Shown: positions 32,323 through 44,559, counted from the first letter of the stretch. The stretch is DNA of 64,000 nucleotides from Xanthostigma xanthostigma (GCA_963575645.1 OY754464.1:60548948-60612947), one strand, 5' to 3'. Made by a program: numbers and translations. Notes: a model not told the origin generated them from the sequence alone.

Positions 32323-33061
32323 CCTGCTTTAAACATTTTTATTTCTCAAAACAAACATTTTTCAAATAAGTTATAATAAAAACAACAGAGAATATTCAAA
32401 CGAATCGAGGAACTATTTGAAAAAAAAATTGGTTGTCTGTAAAGTCGGTTTACGGACGATAGTTTTACGTGATAACGTATTCCGTAATACATAACCTAAA
32501 TTCTACATATAATAATTATAATAATTCGAATCTATGATATTGCATCTTTCGCTTCAAATTTAGGTTAATTTTATGTATTAAAATACTCACCACCTATAAT
32601 AATAATTGTTTTTTTTAACTTTCTTTCTTTCGTATTTATTTTAAGTCTCAAAGATTAATTGTCATAATATTTTGAAAACAATTGTTTCACTGTTTATATA
32701 AAATTCCAAAACCTACTTACAATATTTAAGTATTTTCATACGTCAAAAAATTGACTTTTATAATGATAAAATTTGTATGAAAACGATTTTTTCGAGAGAT
32801 GAGACCTAGCTAAAACGATTTTTTGCCCCCCAAAATCCCTTTTCAGTAAATTTCATCCAAATCGTTAGGGCCGTTTTCGAGAAAAGCACGCACAGGGTCA
32901 GGCGGAACGTTAGGAACGTTACACTTTTTCGTGCATGCAGCCGGTGTTTTATCAATTTATAAGATTGGTGATTCATCAATTTATAAGACGTTATCACGTC
33001 AAAAAATAACATTATTGACGATGCTAGGTTATAGCCGCGCAGAATTAGCAAATCCGTCACA

Positions 33062-34340
33062 TGCAATTGCGAAAGTCGATTTTAAAATTTTTTTTGTTAG
33101 ATAATACGCATATAAGTAACATATTAAGTTTAAACGCCAATCGGAGCACCGCACGATAGTTAAAAAAAATGGCAAAAATCGTCCATATCACTTTTTGGCG
33201 ATTTACGGGAAAACTATGCATTGACAAATTAAGTGTAGGGAAATAAAAAATGCGCAATAAAAAGACGAATCGAATGAGTTTTTGTGAGCTCCGATCGGTC
33301 CAGTAGTTTTTTAGTAAATTGCAAAAAACCGCTTTTTTGGGCCATTTTTTCGAAATTCCATAACTTCCGTTCTATTAAATATGAAGACTTGAAACTTTAA
33401 TAGAATATGTGTTTTATAAGCTTCAATATGCATACAAAATTTCAGCAAGATCGATGTTATACTTTTTGAGAAACTTTGAAAAAACCGAAAAAAGGCCCTT
33501 CCGAAAAGGGTCCCTGAAAAAGTTTTGGGCCAGCGTAGACCAATTTTTCAAACGCGCTTTTGTTCATCGAGAGTTGCTCTACAACATCCTGCATTGCCGT
33601 ACCATTACACCTAGCGAAAGTGCGAAAAAAATTGATTTTAAAAAAGGGAGGTTGCGTTTTAAAGCGAAAATGGCAATAATAATAATGATATCATTATATA
33701 TTTACGTACAATTGTGGATATGCGTCGCATGGATACAAATAACAGCATTAATTAGACATTATTTTTGAAATTTTTTTCGCACTTTCGCTAGGTGTAATGG
33801 TACGGCATTGCAGGATGTTGTAGAGCAACTCTCGATGAACAAAAGCACGTTTGAAAAATTGGTCTACGCTGGCCCAAAACTTTTTCAGGGACCCTTTTCG
33901 GAAGGGCCTTTTTTCGGTTTTTTCAAAGTTTCTCAAAAAGTATAACATCGATCTTACTGAAATTTTGTATGCATATTGAAGCTTATAAAACACATATTCT
34001 ATTAAAGTTTCAAGTCTTCATATTTAATAGAACGGAAGTTATAGAATTTCGAAAAAATGGCCCAAAAAAGCGGTTTTTTGCAATTTACTAAAAAACTACT
34101 GGACCGATCGGAGCTCACAAAAACTCATTCGATTCGTCTTTTTATTGCGCTTTTTTATTTCCCTACACTTAATTTGTCAAATGCATAGTTTTCCCGTAAA
34201 TCGCCAAAAAGTGATATGGACGATTTTTGCCATTTTTTTTAACCATCGTGCGGTGCTCCGATTGGCGTTTAAACTTAATATGTTACTTATATTCGTATTA
34301 TCTAACAAAAAAAAATTTAAAATCGACGTTCGCAATTGCA
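33062..34340. mobile_element. 1.28-kb near-perfect palindrome
   Basis: Arms 33062-33633 and 33769-34340 (572 nt each) are almost identical in inverted orientation; in the 420 nt compared by eye I count about eight differences. The loop is about 135 bp. Ends TGCAATTGCGAA/TTCGCAATTGCA. Twin reading frames MFYKLQYAYKIS... occur once in each arm (33409 plus and 33993 minus) but carry no domain and are not genes. High arm identity implies recent formation or ongoing gene conversion. Confidence 0.85.
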
Positions 34341-34393
34341 CGTCTTTTAGGACACGAATCAGCTAATTCTACCCGACTATTAGTATAGTTTAC

Positions 34394-34507
34394 TTAGGGA
34401 GTTCGTTTATTCATGATACACTGCGTAAAGTGAAAGACAGTGGGCGGAGTGGAGATCCTACATACACACTACTTTCAAATTTCACGCATACTTTGATAAA
34501 ACACGAT
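34394..34507. repeat. Interspersed repeat, second copy
   Basis: Matches 26656-26775: TTAGGGAGTTCGTTTATTCA, GTGGGCGGAGTGGAGAT, CACGCATACTTTGATAA. Confidence 0.6.
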
Positions 34508-34839
34508 TTCATTGCTTATGGTTCCTCCACCTCTATACTCACATCGATACTTATCGTGACTCCTTACCGGGAAATGGTAAAGTTTAGGTATTAAAGATCG
34601 CGGACACTTGTCACAACCAGCACAGCACCTACACGATGTCGCAAACTATACCAGCATGAACCAACAGAAATCAGCAACTTTTAGCGCGGGTTCATGAACG
34701 ACACATCACTAGCACACTAAATCGGTCCAGCACGGCTAGACATAAATTTCAGCCGATCGACTGACGGTCGTTGCAGGCTGTTGGTTCAGGTGCTGGTCTA
34801 ACGTGCGCCACTCCGTTACGCAAAGGTTGCTGAACATTA
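34508..34839. other. No gene recognised
   Basis: Unassigned, mixed composition. Confidence 0.4.
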
Positions 34840-35276
34840 GGCTGGATTTGCCACTAGATTCCTTGCTAGATTTGACTACTACTTAGTTTTCTAGCGCTGG
34901 TGTTCTTAATTGCTTTTATGTGCTCGCTTCACACGAAACGTCTTATCAAGCTTGTTTTCTGAATAGATCTGGTGCGCGCGCAGTGAAAGTTCAAATATAA
35001 ACACAGGTCGAAACGTGTCTGTTGTCTGACTCTGAGCACAATGAAGCCATGTTAGTTTGTGGGCGTTTGTTCATGTTGCCCACGCGAGTAGATACTGCTT
35101 CCTGATCGGTTCTTGCTCAGAGCAAGCAGAGGACCTACCATGAGAAAAATAGTCCCCGTTCTAATTTTAAAATCTATCTTGTTAGCTAGCAGGCGAGTCC
35201 GCAGTGACGTCATTTCAAGCCTCGTAGCCAGCCTGCCGGCCAGCAGAAGTCCAAGCAAAGTTTCCAGCCTCGTGTA
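34840..35276 (-). mobile_element. piggyBac-like MITE M4, ends trimmed
   Basis: Same family and orientation as M2 but lacking the outermost 12-15 bp on both sides: it begins GGCTGGATTTGCCACTAGAT and ends CCAGCCTCGTGTA. No TTAA remains. An older or eroded copy. Confidence 0.75.
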
Positions 35277-37461
35277 CCAATTCACGAAAAGACTTTTCTG
35301 GTCCGTGCTGAGCTGGTTCATGCTTGACAGGTGTGCGCGGTCGCTTTTATGCAAATAATAATTTGACTATTTGTTTAAATTTTATTCAGAGAACGAGATC
35401 ATTTTTGCAATCCACAAACAATTACAATAATATCGTTTGTATCCTTGAATGCAAAGTTGCCAGTGAAACCGTGGAATGATATTGTTACGTAGTTCGTGCC
35501 CCGTTATATATAGCGGCTTTCTCTACTCACTGAAAAGTGCGGCACGTCACACGTATATAGGTACGTCTACCCTAATTTATATGCTAATAAATCCACACCG
35601 CCGCGTCACTGCGTCAATGTCGTATTAAACTTGTGTATACAACGCGTTGAACAAGGATAACTGCACTTTTTATAAATGTCAACGCATATTCCCCTCATTA
35701 TCGCCCCGACTTCATTTTAATAATTGAGCGTGTAAGTCAAGTTCATCATACTCAAACTTCAAGAACTGGCAGTAAAATATTTTTAAACAAAGATAAAGTT
35801 CTGCATTTTTTTAATATAATGTCAACGCAATTTCTGATTAGGTAGAAGAATATGTCGTCGTTGGTTCTGTAATACCTCTTTTGTGCAAAAAGTAAAATTT
35901 GCAGGAAAGGCCAAAAAGTGGTTATTTCAGCAATGGATGGTAAGAACTAGCTATTTCAGAGGTATATTACTAATTCATACTTATCGTCACTATACGTGTT
36001 TAATTAAGACGAAGTATTTTCTTAAAAAATATTTAACGTTCATTTCGGATTTATTGGCACATGGGAGGAAATATTTGATACAACTTTTCACATAAGAGTT
36101 ACTTCCCCTTGTTGGTTACTGTAAAATTAATTTGGAGGTATTACTAGCTCGGTTTCCTGAATCTTTTCATCTAAAAAACGTAAAATCTGCCAACTATGCA
36201 CATAAGAGCTATTACAGAACTAACGATGATGTGTTGACACCAACTGTCAAGGTTATCTGAGCTTAGTCATTATTGCAGACGCCTATAAGCTCTGTTGTCG
36301 AGCGTTTATAATCTGAAATATTTGTTTATTACTATTACTAATTACCGCTAATTTTAATTTTAATGAAAAAAAAAACAAATAATATTTCATATTTTTTTCA
36401 AATGTTAAAGTTGCTGTTCAAAGTGAATTTACAGGAACTTGATTAGATTGTAGACTATAGACGCTCAACATCTAAGGTTATCAGGAACTACTGAACCGAT
36501 TTCGATTAAACTCTCTACCATACTGCTAAACTACACTAGTCATATCCGGATTATACCGGACGATCCGAAATACAACAAATTACAGGAACACCAAAAAGTG
36601 TGAAATAATAATAATAAAAACAATAGTATTGACTTTTCAGAAAAATTTCGATTTTTATTTGACATAAAATTTAAAAAAAAATGTTTTGAGATCCTTAAGA
36701 AAAGTTCTTTCAAGCTATACTCCGCGCATGGCCAAATACAAAGATTTTTTTTTAAATATCAATTTTTTCCCACCCCTAATTTACAGGAAAATAGTTTTTA
36801 GGTTCTGACTATTGAAATATGTGGGGATTAGTGAGCTTTATAAATATGACATACCAGATTTCAACTTGATAGCTTTATTTAATTCGACTCTCCACTAAAG
36901 GATTTTCCCTCCGAAGTGTGGAACTTTACAAACAATAGCTGTGTTTGGTATATCAGTGTAGTGTAGAAATTTACACTGAAAAGTGTACGTTAGGTATTGT
37001 AGATTATTATAGATGCTCAACATCTTGGGTTAATCCATAATCCATCCATCCATAACAAAAGCAAAACATTGTATAACTTCAAACAAAAAAAGTGTCGACA
37101 CTTTTTAAACACGTACGATACCAAACACACCTAATAAATTATAAATATGGTGCTAGACTCGAATAACCCTGGCTGTTGGGCGTTGGCGACTTCAAATAAT
37201 GTATTATTATTTAGTTTAACCAGTGTTTATAAATAAACCCTCAAATTTTTTCAACTTAGAAATAAATAGATGCAGTTTTATTGATCGTTATCAGCAAAAA
37301 AATATATTCATAGATAACATTTTTCACTAAAGCACCAAAAGTAATCCACACAACGCTTTATATCCTTATTTGCCGCATCATAGACATTTGTGGTTAAAGC
37401 ACGAAAAAATATTTAAATAATTTTGTAGGTACTTTGTTATAACACCAGTCACCACCTATGA
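35277..37461. other. No gene recognised; scattered short repeats
   Basis: TTGTAGACTATAGACGCTCA near 36447 and TTGTAGATTATTATAGATGC near 36998 form a direct pair related to 16146. GTGTTTGGTATATCAG (36935) is inverted relative to ATACCAAACACACC (37118), which also occurs at 31377. No gene was recognised. Confidence 0.4.
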
Positions 37462-37509
37462 CCTGGAAACTGCAGTGCTGCCGATGATGGCAGCACTGCA
37501 GTTTCTAGG
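37462..37509. repeat. Strong hairpin at the end of a LINE fragment
   Basis: Arms of 21 nt (AAACTGCAGTGCTGCC and complement) around GATGAT, with one mismatch. It abuts the 3' end of the minus-strand LINE fragment that follows. Confidence 0.7.
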
Positions 37510-37720
37510 GTATTTTGTGCTATCTCCCATATCTCCTGTTCCAGTATACTCGTTCCTTGTACTAGCTTGCACAGTCGGTGAACTGGGTGATTAATATATG
37601 TAGTCTTCTGGACCCATCAATAAATTATTATCTGTCATCTGCGATCCAGAGACTTGCATTGGCGCAGAATAAGTTACACTATTTCCGTCTGCTTGTTGCA
37701 CTGTCTGCACCTTAATTCCC
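37505..37720 (-). pseudogene. LINE 3' fragment, same family as 11337-12060
   Basis: TCGTTCCTTGTACTAGCTTG, CACAGTCGGTGAACTGG, CTTCTGGACCCAT and TGTTGCACTGTCTGC align with 11440-11600. It covers the extreme C-terminus and 3' UTR only. The A-tail expected at the left is absent and replaced by the hairpin at 37462. Confidence 0.65.
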
Positions 37721-37933
37721 TAAGTTTATAAACGCTCGTTAGAAGTAATACTCGTTTATGGCATGATTAAAACTAATTTTTAATTTGAATGCAAAAAATC
37801 TATCGAAATAAGATATTAAAAGAACTGAAGAGAGATTAGGCAAACATGGTCGCCACCATGCTCTATCTTCCTCATAGTGAACCGAAAAACAGCTACAATG
37901 ACATTATTTGACGAAGGCGCATTTGCACTAGTG

Positions 37934-38014
37934 TAAGGCCTAGTTTATATGAGAGGCGTTCAACGCGCGTTGGCGCAACGCGCGTTGAACGCTCTTCATG
38001 TGTGCTAGGCCTAA
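37934..38014. mobile_element. About 80-bp hairpin element, copy 2
   Basis: TAAGGCCTAGTTTATATGAG then GGCGTTCAACGCGCGTT, loop GGCGC, and the complement. Flanked by TAA on both sides (the 3-bp duplication). The right arm has acquired several changes (CTCTTCATGTGTG), so the fold is slightly weaker than in copy 1 at 4428. Confidence 0.7.
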
Positions 38015-39106
38015 GTCAACGGTCTCTATATATACCTATATAGTGCTGGTAGCCTCTATTCTGTCGGTAGCCTTTTTCTGCGATCAACTTCATCCTGTTA
38101 ATTTCGATGTTACATTGCGCGCGCGCATCGTAAAAATTCACTCTCATCATTTTTTCATAACGCATCAAAATAAATACGTCTTCAAAAACGAACAGTCCAT
38201 TTTAAAAAGACTTAACTCTTCAAGTCAATTCAAACTCTTGAAGCTATTTTCTGTAAAGAAACTGTTCGTAGCGTCGTCTCTTTATAAACCTTACTTACAC
38301 TTTGCTATGGATGTATAGCAGTCTATCATGTCTCTTCGTGATATAATCCATAATCTCGTGAACATTAGTGGGTCACGCGTGGCGTGCGTGACCGGAAAGA
38401 GAAACAGCGGCGCGATTATTCATTTTGACATCAGTTTTATACGGGCATTAACGCACTCTGCTGTCTTTTGATTATTGTTGTTGCGCATTAACTGAACGCT
38501 GACCTGGTTCATTGGTCGACTAGAAAGCAAAAAGTTCGATTTTTGGCGGGAATTTAACGATGTGATCGTCCTGGGGCAACGAACAAATGGATACCCCTAT
38601 AAAACGTTTTCTCAAAGTCACGTATTAAACATGTAGGTAATAAAGATAAAACTGGTAATAAACATGTTTTTTTTCCTAAAGAGAAGAAAAAATGTTTTGT
38701 AAAAAAACTGTGAGGTAATCATTTTTTATTTGCTTAATCAATGCGGCGTTATATTACAAAAACAAACAATTGTATGGAAGCGCGGTATTAATGAAACAAA
38801 ACGCAATAATTAAAATCTTGATTAAAAAATGTTCTGTTAGCATTTAGCTGAGATTAAATCAAATCTCATCTGCTGCCATCTCGCTGTTAAAAATGAAATG
38901 TAAACTGCGATAATTAACAGTTTTTCCAGAAATACACGCATACATTAGTAATATGCATGTACTAAATATATACAGGGTGGTGACCACGCCTGTATTGATG
39001 ATACAATTTTAACATGTAAAATCATACTTTCGTAATTTCTTGCTTGTCTGTTTATTTAGGCAAAAAAAACCTTCAGACAAAAGTTTTTGAAGAAAAACTT
39101 TTTAGG
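38015..39106. other. No gene recognised; TACAGGGTG end at 38972
   Basis: A lone ATATACAGGGTGGTGACCAC at 38970 is a single mariner-type terminus. A 106-codon frame at 37998-38318 begins inside the hairpin element and has no domain. Confidence 0.4.
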
Positions 39107-39110
39107 TTAA

Positions 39111-39714
39111 GGAGGTTGATTCGTTACAGTCCCAATCAAAAGTAAGTCGAATTCTCATCATAAAGGCAAAAATATATTTTTTTTTAATTTTAATTTTATA
39201 TACAAAGTTAGGTTAAAAACATAAATTTATGTAAATATCTGTATTTTACATATTTTTTGCAGTAAATAATTAAAAAAAGAAATTAGAAGTAATAAAAATT
39301 AAAATTAAATCATTAAAAAGTTGAAAATTCAGTTAAAATTGTTAAAACTGTCAAGAATAAAAGTCCATAATCGAAAAGTGTTAAGGTTTAATAATTGTCT
39401 TTATTGATTAAAAGTCTCCTAATTAAATTGGAAAAAATATTAAAAAAAGCGTTAGACATCGATGCTTTACATAGTTAGTTTTCGGAACTTCTGACAGTAT
39501 TTGGTTATTTGCAAAAAAATTAAATGAACAGTTTGCATGCTAGGTTGGCATATTTTCCACAAGACCACAATATGTAAAAGTTTTTTTAATTTTTAACTTT
39601 ATAAATCTCCTAATGATTTTGGATTTTTTACAGAAAATTTTGTCTTAAAAAAATGTATTAAAAAAACTTTATTTCAGATTTTGTTCATTAACTTCGTAAA
39701 ACGGCTCAACCTCC
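39111..39714. mobile_element. TTAA-flanked MITE, GGAGGTTGA ends (604 bp)
   Basis: TTAA (39107-39110) then GGAGGTTGATTCGTTACAG; right end CGGCTCAACCTCC then TTAA (39715-39718). A piggyBac-type target, but a different family from M1-M7. The interior is very A+T-rich and without coding. Confidence 0.65.
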
Positions 39715-39907
39715 TTAAACTGCCTCGACTAAAATGCTGGGCAGAACTGACTAGATGAAACGAAATTCGTCAAAACAATGTGTGAGCTTTTTGGGCGACA
39801 AAAGTTAGTGACAACCTTAAATATTTGTAGTCTTGTGTCTCAATCTGATCCATTTATTTTGTGTAGATTATAAATCTTTGTATGTCATTAATATTGTGTT
39901 TTAAATA

Positions 39908-40366
39908 CAACTATAGCGGTCCAATCCGGCTTCGCTCCAATTTGTAGATTTCCACCGTTTTTTCGTCGACTTACGTTGCAAAATTGATATCCACGAAAAG
40001 CGGTTAACATCAAAATGGGAATAGTAAGCTATCCTTAAAAGATAGACATAATATTATGCCATCGAGAACTTTTCTGTAGAGCTATAAAAGAGGAACAATT
40101 CCACCATACATTGTTTTTTTATATCTCAAAAGAAATAGGCAGCGTTTTCGACTTGATTTTTTTCGACATCTTCAACAATATTATCTCCATATTTCAACCC
40201 ATTTTACGCAAAACATTAATGAATTATACACTTAAACCTTTCTCTTGAATCACTCCGTCCATTGGTGAAAACCCTATAAAAATCCGTTCGCTAGTTTTTG
40301 AGTTTATCGCGCTCAGACAGACAGACAGACGCGGCGGGGGAACTTTGTTTTATAATATGTGATGAT
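39908..40366 (+). repeat. Retroelement-like repeat with ACAGACAGACAG tail
   Basis: Starts CGGTCCAATCCGGCTTCGCT and ends ATCCGTTCGCTAGTTTTTGA, ACAGACAGACAGACG, TTTATAATATGTG. Its first 80 bp recur reversed at 52465-52555 (CGTTTTTTCGTCGACTTACG). Likely a SINE or LINE 3' part; no coding. Confidence 0.5.
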
Positions 40367-41315
40367 GCGCATGCAACTTATGTAAAAAAAAAGATGTACG
40401 TTAGTTCGTGGACATACGACGGAAGCTCTTTATATAAAAACAGATATGTACAAAAAATGCACACCGCGTCTCCCAACCTTTTACAGGAAGAATAGATTGG
40501 TATAAACTCAAAACTTAAAATATTAACGATGTGTGCGCGTTCTGTTTCTATAGTACTTTCCTTGTTCAAAATATGATTTGAACGCAAATACGTTTGCGCG
40601 CCTTTGTTTCGTGGTCGATTTTACATGTCGCTCGATCACTTTTTCGCTTGCGTTAAGAAGCGTATAGCTTCAATATTGTGACGTTTTATCTGTCAAAATA
40701 ATTTCTAACCTCAAAATTGGATGTTATTCCACACACTTTTTAACAACTGACCGCCAGCAAGTTTTGACACGATACTTTTTCTTTTCAAACTTTCATTGGA
40801 TGGCTATCGAACTATTGAATGATACTGTATGTGCGGTTGAAAATGGGCGGAGCTTACACGTGCCAGTCAGCAGCTGAACTTTGGGTAGCTAATTTAATTA
40901 AAAGTATCATAATTCAGTAGCAGCGTGCGCCGTGCGTGCAGATCTGACCGACCGGGCTGCGGTGATATTATTACTGTGATCTAGGTTCGCTCTCCTCCGC
41001 TATATTTATGTATTTAATAAATAATTCCAGCTCGTAGGTACCTACCTTTATATTAGGGCTTTAAATAATACCCACATCAAATAATTTGTTTACCCCTTTT
41101 ATAATGCAGTTAATTTTTATTGAGCAGGGAATTCTGAATATTTTTTATATGGGGTTAAAGCTCCAGACCAACGAACCTGCTATCGACCGCTTTTTTTAAC
41201 CGACTTCAAAAATAAAACATACAAGAATTTACCTCTTTGTTTTAAAATCATTTTCCCTTTAATCGGCATAAATAAATCACTATGGTGCAGGTAGGACAGG
41301 TCAAGATTAGTATAA
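40367..41315. other. No gene; AACCGACTTCAAAAATAAAA fragment at 41199
   Basis: The AACCGACTTC word at 41199 is like the start of the foldback family at 8998, but similarity ends quickly. Otherwise unassigned. Confidence 0.4.
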
Positions 41316-41510
41316 AGGCCGTTGCACACGAGGCTGGAAACACTGCTTGGACTTCTGCTGGTTGGCAGATTGGGTACGAAGCTGGAAACTTGAAAAGACG
41401 TCTCGTGTGAAGCGAGCACATAACATCAACCAAGATAACCAGCGCTAGAAAACTTGTAGGCAAATCTAGCAAGGAATCTAGCAGCGTTTCTAGTCTCGTG
41501 TGCAGCGGCC
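41316..41510 (+). mobile_element. piggyBac-like MITE M5, 195-bp deletion derivative
   Basis: Same ends as M1 (AGGCCGTTGCACACGAGGCT; GTGTGCAGCGGCC-TTAA) with ATAA on the left. It keeps about 80 bp of the left and 110 bp of the right of M1 and lacks the middle 260 bp. The joint (TGGAAACTTGAAAAGACGTC) shows a clean internal deletion. Confidence 0.8.
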
Positions 41511-41514
41511 TTAA

Positions 41515-42518
41515 GGACGTAGTCCTATGTTCAGGCTCGTTTTCAACCGTTATTTCAGAATTTTTTTTTTAATAACAAAATAGTGTACAATGTTTTCAAT
41601 TTTATTACATGTTTTTACTGACATCGTAAACTAAGAAAAAAAATTTTTTTTTGTTTAATTTTACGCCATTTTATAATTGTTTTTTTAACCTAAAGTAGAC
41701 AACTTTAAATGGATGTAGGTGGGTAGCGCGGATGATAACGTCACTTGGAGTCAACTGAATTATAAAAATTAAATTGGTTATTGTTTCGTAGGCTTGTGTA
41801 GAATTAAACATTTTTATTGATAAATAACAAAATGGCGGGTTTTAGAAAAAAAAAACAACGAGAAAATCGTGATTTTTTCGTTGAAAATCGGTTTAAAAAA
41901 ATAGAAATAATTTTTATAATTAAGTAATTCTAGGACCGGACGGAGCTATTGTTGTGTAGAATACCCTGTGCAAAATTGAAAGCAATCGGTTGTATACAAT
42001 TGTTTCAATCACCCGCGCCGCTTACAAAACGTAGTTTTGAGAAAAACGCGTTTAAAGTTTTAATTTCAGATTTCTTACAAAAAAATAAAAATGAATATTT
42101 ACACTAATCAGCTATGCCTGGTGTATAGTAAACCTTCCGTTTCTTCAAAGGCATCGTTTTCTGCTAATCATTTTGCTCTACTCTGCGAGAGTATAAGGGT
42201 AACGTGATAACAATTGAGAGGTAAGGGCAAGTAAGAGTCTTACCGTAAGACCGTTGCTGCTTTCGACTATATGCTATAGCTTTGTAAATATTTAATATTT
42301 CGGTCTAAAATTTTTACAGTATTTTCTCAATATATTATACTTACTATAAACGTAAAAAAAATAAATTCGTTTTTTCAAAACCCGAACACCAGACTACGTC
42401 TTTAAGTCAAAATTTCATTGAAAATTGGTTGTTAAAATAAAAAAGTTATTATTTCGTTTATTTGTTTTAACTGACCTCTTTTTGTGGTACCACGGTGCTA
42501 AATTCAATAATATTGGTT
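41515..42518. other. No gene recognised
   Basis: A+T-rich; no repeat or domain recognised. Confidence 0.4.
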
Positions 42519-42522
42519 TTAA

Positions 42523-43651
42523 GGTGACTGTTCACTCAGGTTGTAAAAATTACTTTCGGCCAAACTGATGTGGTTACAAAAGGCATTCTACTAGATACTG
42601 TTTTTATTAGCTATGATTAAGCGTTAAGCTCAGAGCCGGATTATAGTCTAACGCCAAATTACGCCATGGCGTAAGTGCGGCAGGTTTAGAGAGGGGCGAC
42701 AATAGTAAATAACCCAAGCTATTTAAACCATAACCATAACCTAAGTTTTTAAAACCTCATGACCTCATAGCCTAAGCGTTTTAAGGCCCCACATACCCCT
42801 GAAATTTTCAAAAAATATATTTTTTACAGAGTTTTAATCTTTATAATTTTAAGAATTTACTAAAAAAAATTAAGAAAATTTCACTCCGTTACAAAGTTAT
42901 AGTAATTACCCGACATCGGGTTGGAACGACTACTTGGTTTACTGCCGCACGGCCCTCTCGAAAGCTGAGTTTCGTATAACTTTTGTTCGAAAATAAAGTC
43001 GTTTACACTTTACAGGACTACCTGTGTAGTTGAAAATTCTAAAAAAAAATCATTATTAGCGATTTGCAAAAAAACTAAAAATAAAATAAAAAAAAAGTTT
43101 GACAAAAAATATCTATTTTCTTATACAAAAAAAATTCGATAATAAAAAATGGGGGTTCCAATTCAAAAAAGAAAAGTCACCCCTTTCCCCAGCTAATGGG
43201 TGAGGTGGTGGGGTTGGTTATTGTGTCCAAACGATTTCCCCCTCGAAACCCAACAACTTTCTTCCGAACTTTTTTTTATTCAACCCGTTGTTTTTTAAAG
43301 AAAAACGCTTTCAAGAAAAAAAAACACCTGTCTATTGATCTTATGTTTACGCATATAGCCCTAGTTGCTGAGCGTTTTATATTTAAATTAAAAAAAAAAA
43401 ATAAATAAAAGTGTCGTGCCCATTGCACGGTTTTACTCACAACCAAACGCGCTATTAGGTGTTTCACAACAAAATCTGACATAAAGTCTTATGGTAAGAA
43501 TGATACGCGTTTCTAGAATTTTTTGGAAGCATTACCATTAATGATTGAACAAGGGTTTTTATAGAAATGAGAGATTTCCTGAATTTTGTACGTAATATAA
43601 AGCTATGCGGGTGAATAGGACGTCATATCGAACAGCTGGTGAACAGTCACC
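42523..43651. mobile_element. TTAA-flanked 1.13-kb element, GGTGACTGTTCAC ends
   Basis: TTAA (42519-42522) and TTAA (43652-43655) enclose GGTGACTGTTCACTCAGG on the left and CAGCTGGTGAACAGTCACC on the right. This fits a piggyBac-like element. The interior has CAGAGCCGGATTATAGTCTA at 42632, which resembles a separate transposon terminus nested inside, and T- and A-rich tracts. A 70-codon frame at 43196-43408 has no domain. Confidence 0.7.
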
Positions 43652-43844
43652 TTAATATAAATTTTATTAAAAAGCCAAACAGACACCGCCTTCTGGTGCT
43701 GCTGCTACGACGGCATCTCGTACTAGGCGAGAGAAACGCACGCACGCACACCACGATCGTACATATTATCTTTTTTCGCAGTGTCATTTTCATCCAATGC
43801 TTAGCTCAGCACATCAGACTTTCCGAAGTGGTATGGTGCGGCGG

Positions 43845-44127
43845 CGGCAGAGTAGTATCGTTTAGAGAAGGTAGAAACAAAGTGGGGAATCTACGTAATA
43901 AGAAGAATAGGAAAAGCGATCAGTATAACGACGTCATTTGTAATTTCATGGGCAATCGTAGGCAGTGTCTGTTTTGTCAATGGCGCATCTCATTCTCGAC
44001 TAGCGACGTGTAACCAAATGACATTATTCATAGCCCATAGAAAATATAGCTTCGTCTGACTCGAAAGTCGTTTGTGCGCAGAAATGACGCTGCTATGAAC
44101 TATCTTCTTTAAACGATACTACTCTAC
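43845..44127. mobile_element. Foldback MITE with AGAGTAGTATCGTTTA ends
   Basis: GGCAGAGTAGTATCGTTTAG (about 43846) and TAAACGATACTACTCTACC (44108-44127) are inverted. The arms are about 27-30 nt. The interior is unique. Confidence 0.55.
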
Positions 44128-44559
44128 CTACAGCTGCAGCTTCAAACGGGCGGAGACGCAGAAGACTGAACTACTACTGCAGTGACGGACAAAACTGTTA
44201 TTTTTAACAGATGTTACTGTTATTTGAAAATAACCTATTAAACAATGTGTGTTATATAGATGGTTTATGTATTAATATGTATTTTTCTACTTTAACGATG
44301 CATTAAGAATTAATAACTTGTAATTCTTCTAATTGGAATATAATAACAATTTGTTACTAGTAGACAGATTTTTTTAACAGAAATAACCAGTAATAACAAT
44401 TCAAAATATCAAACATTTAATAAAAAAAATATTCAACTAGCTGTTTCATGACGAGGAATCATAAATTATATACGACATTCTCAACTAATCTGACTGGACT
44501 AACTGGCTAACATAAAATGTTAAATTTACTATTATTATTATTATTTTCTTTTATCTTTG

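Larger units (their letters stand above)
30929..32890. repeat. Inverted pair with 230-bp arms spanning 1.9 kb
   Basis: The left arm (about 30946-31185) and right arm (about 32655-32885) are near-identical inverted copies, including ACGGCCCTAACGATTTGGAT, TTTTGGGGGGCAAAAAATCG and TTAAGTAGGTTTTGGAATTT. The interior (31186-32654) is mixed and includes the separate MITE at 31881. It could be one large foldback element or two copies of a smaller repeat in opposite orientation. Confidence 0.65.

Noticed and set aside
33409..33993. Two near-identical proteins on opposite strands (MFYKLQYAYKIS...)
   Set aside because: They are the two arms of the 1.28-kb palindrome. No domain, and low-complexity Lys/Phe content from A/T tracts.
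37998..38318. 106-codon ORF as host gene
   Set aside because: Its start is inside the 80-bp hairpin element and no domain or codon bias supports it.
40300..40340. GACA microsatellite
   Set aside because: Only three to four units and located at the fixed position of a retroelement tail also seen at 25950.
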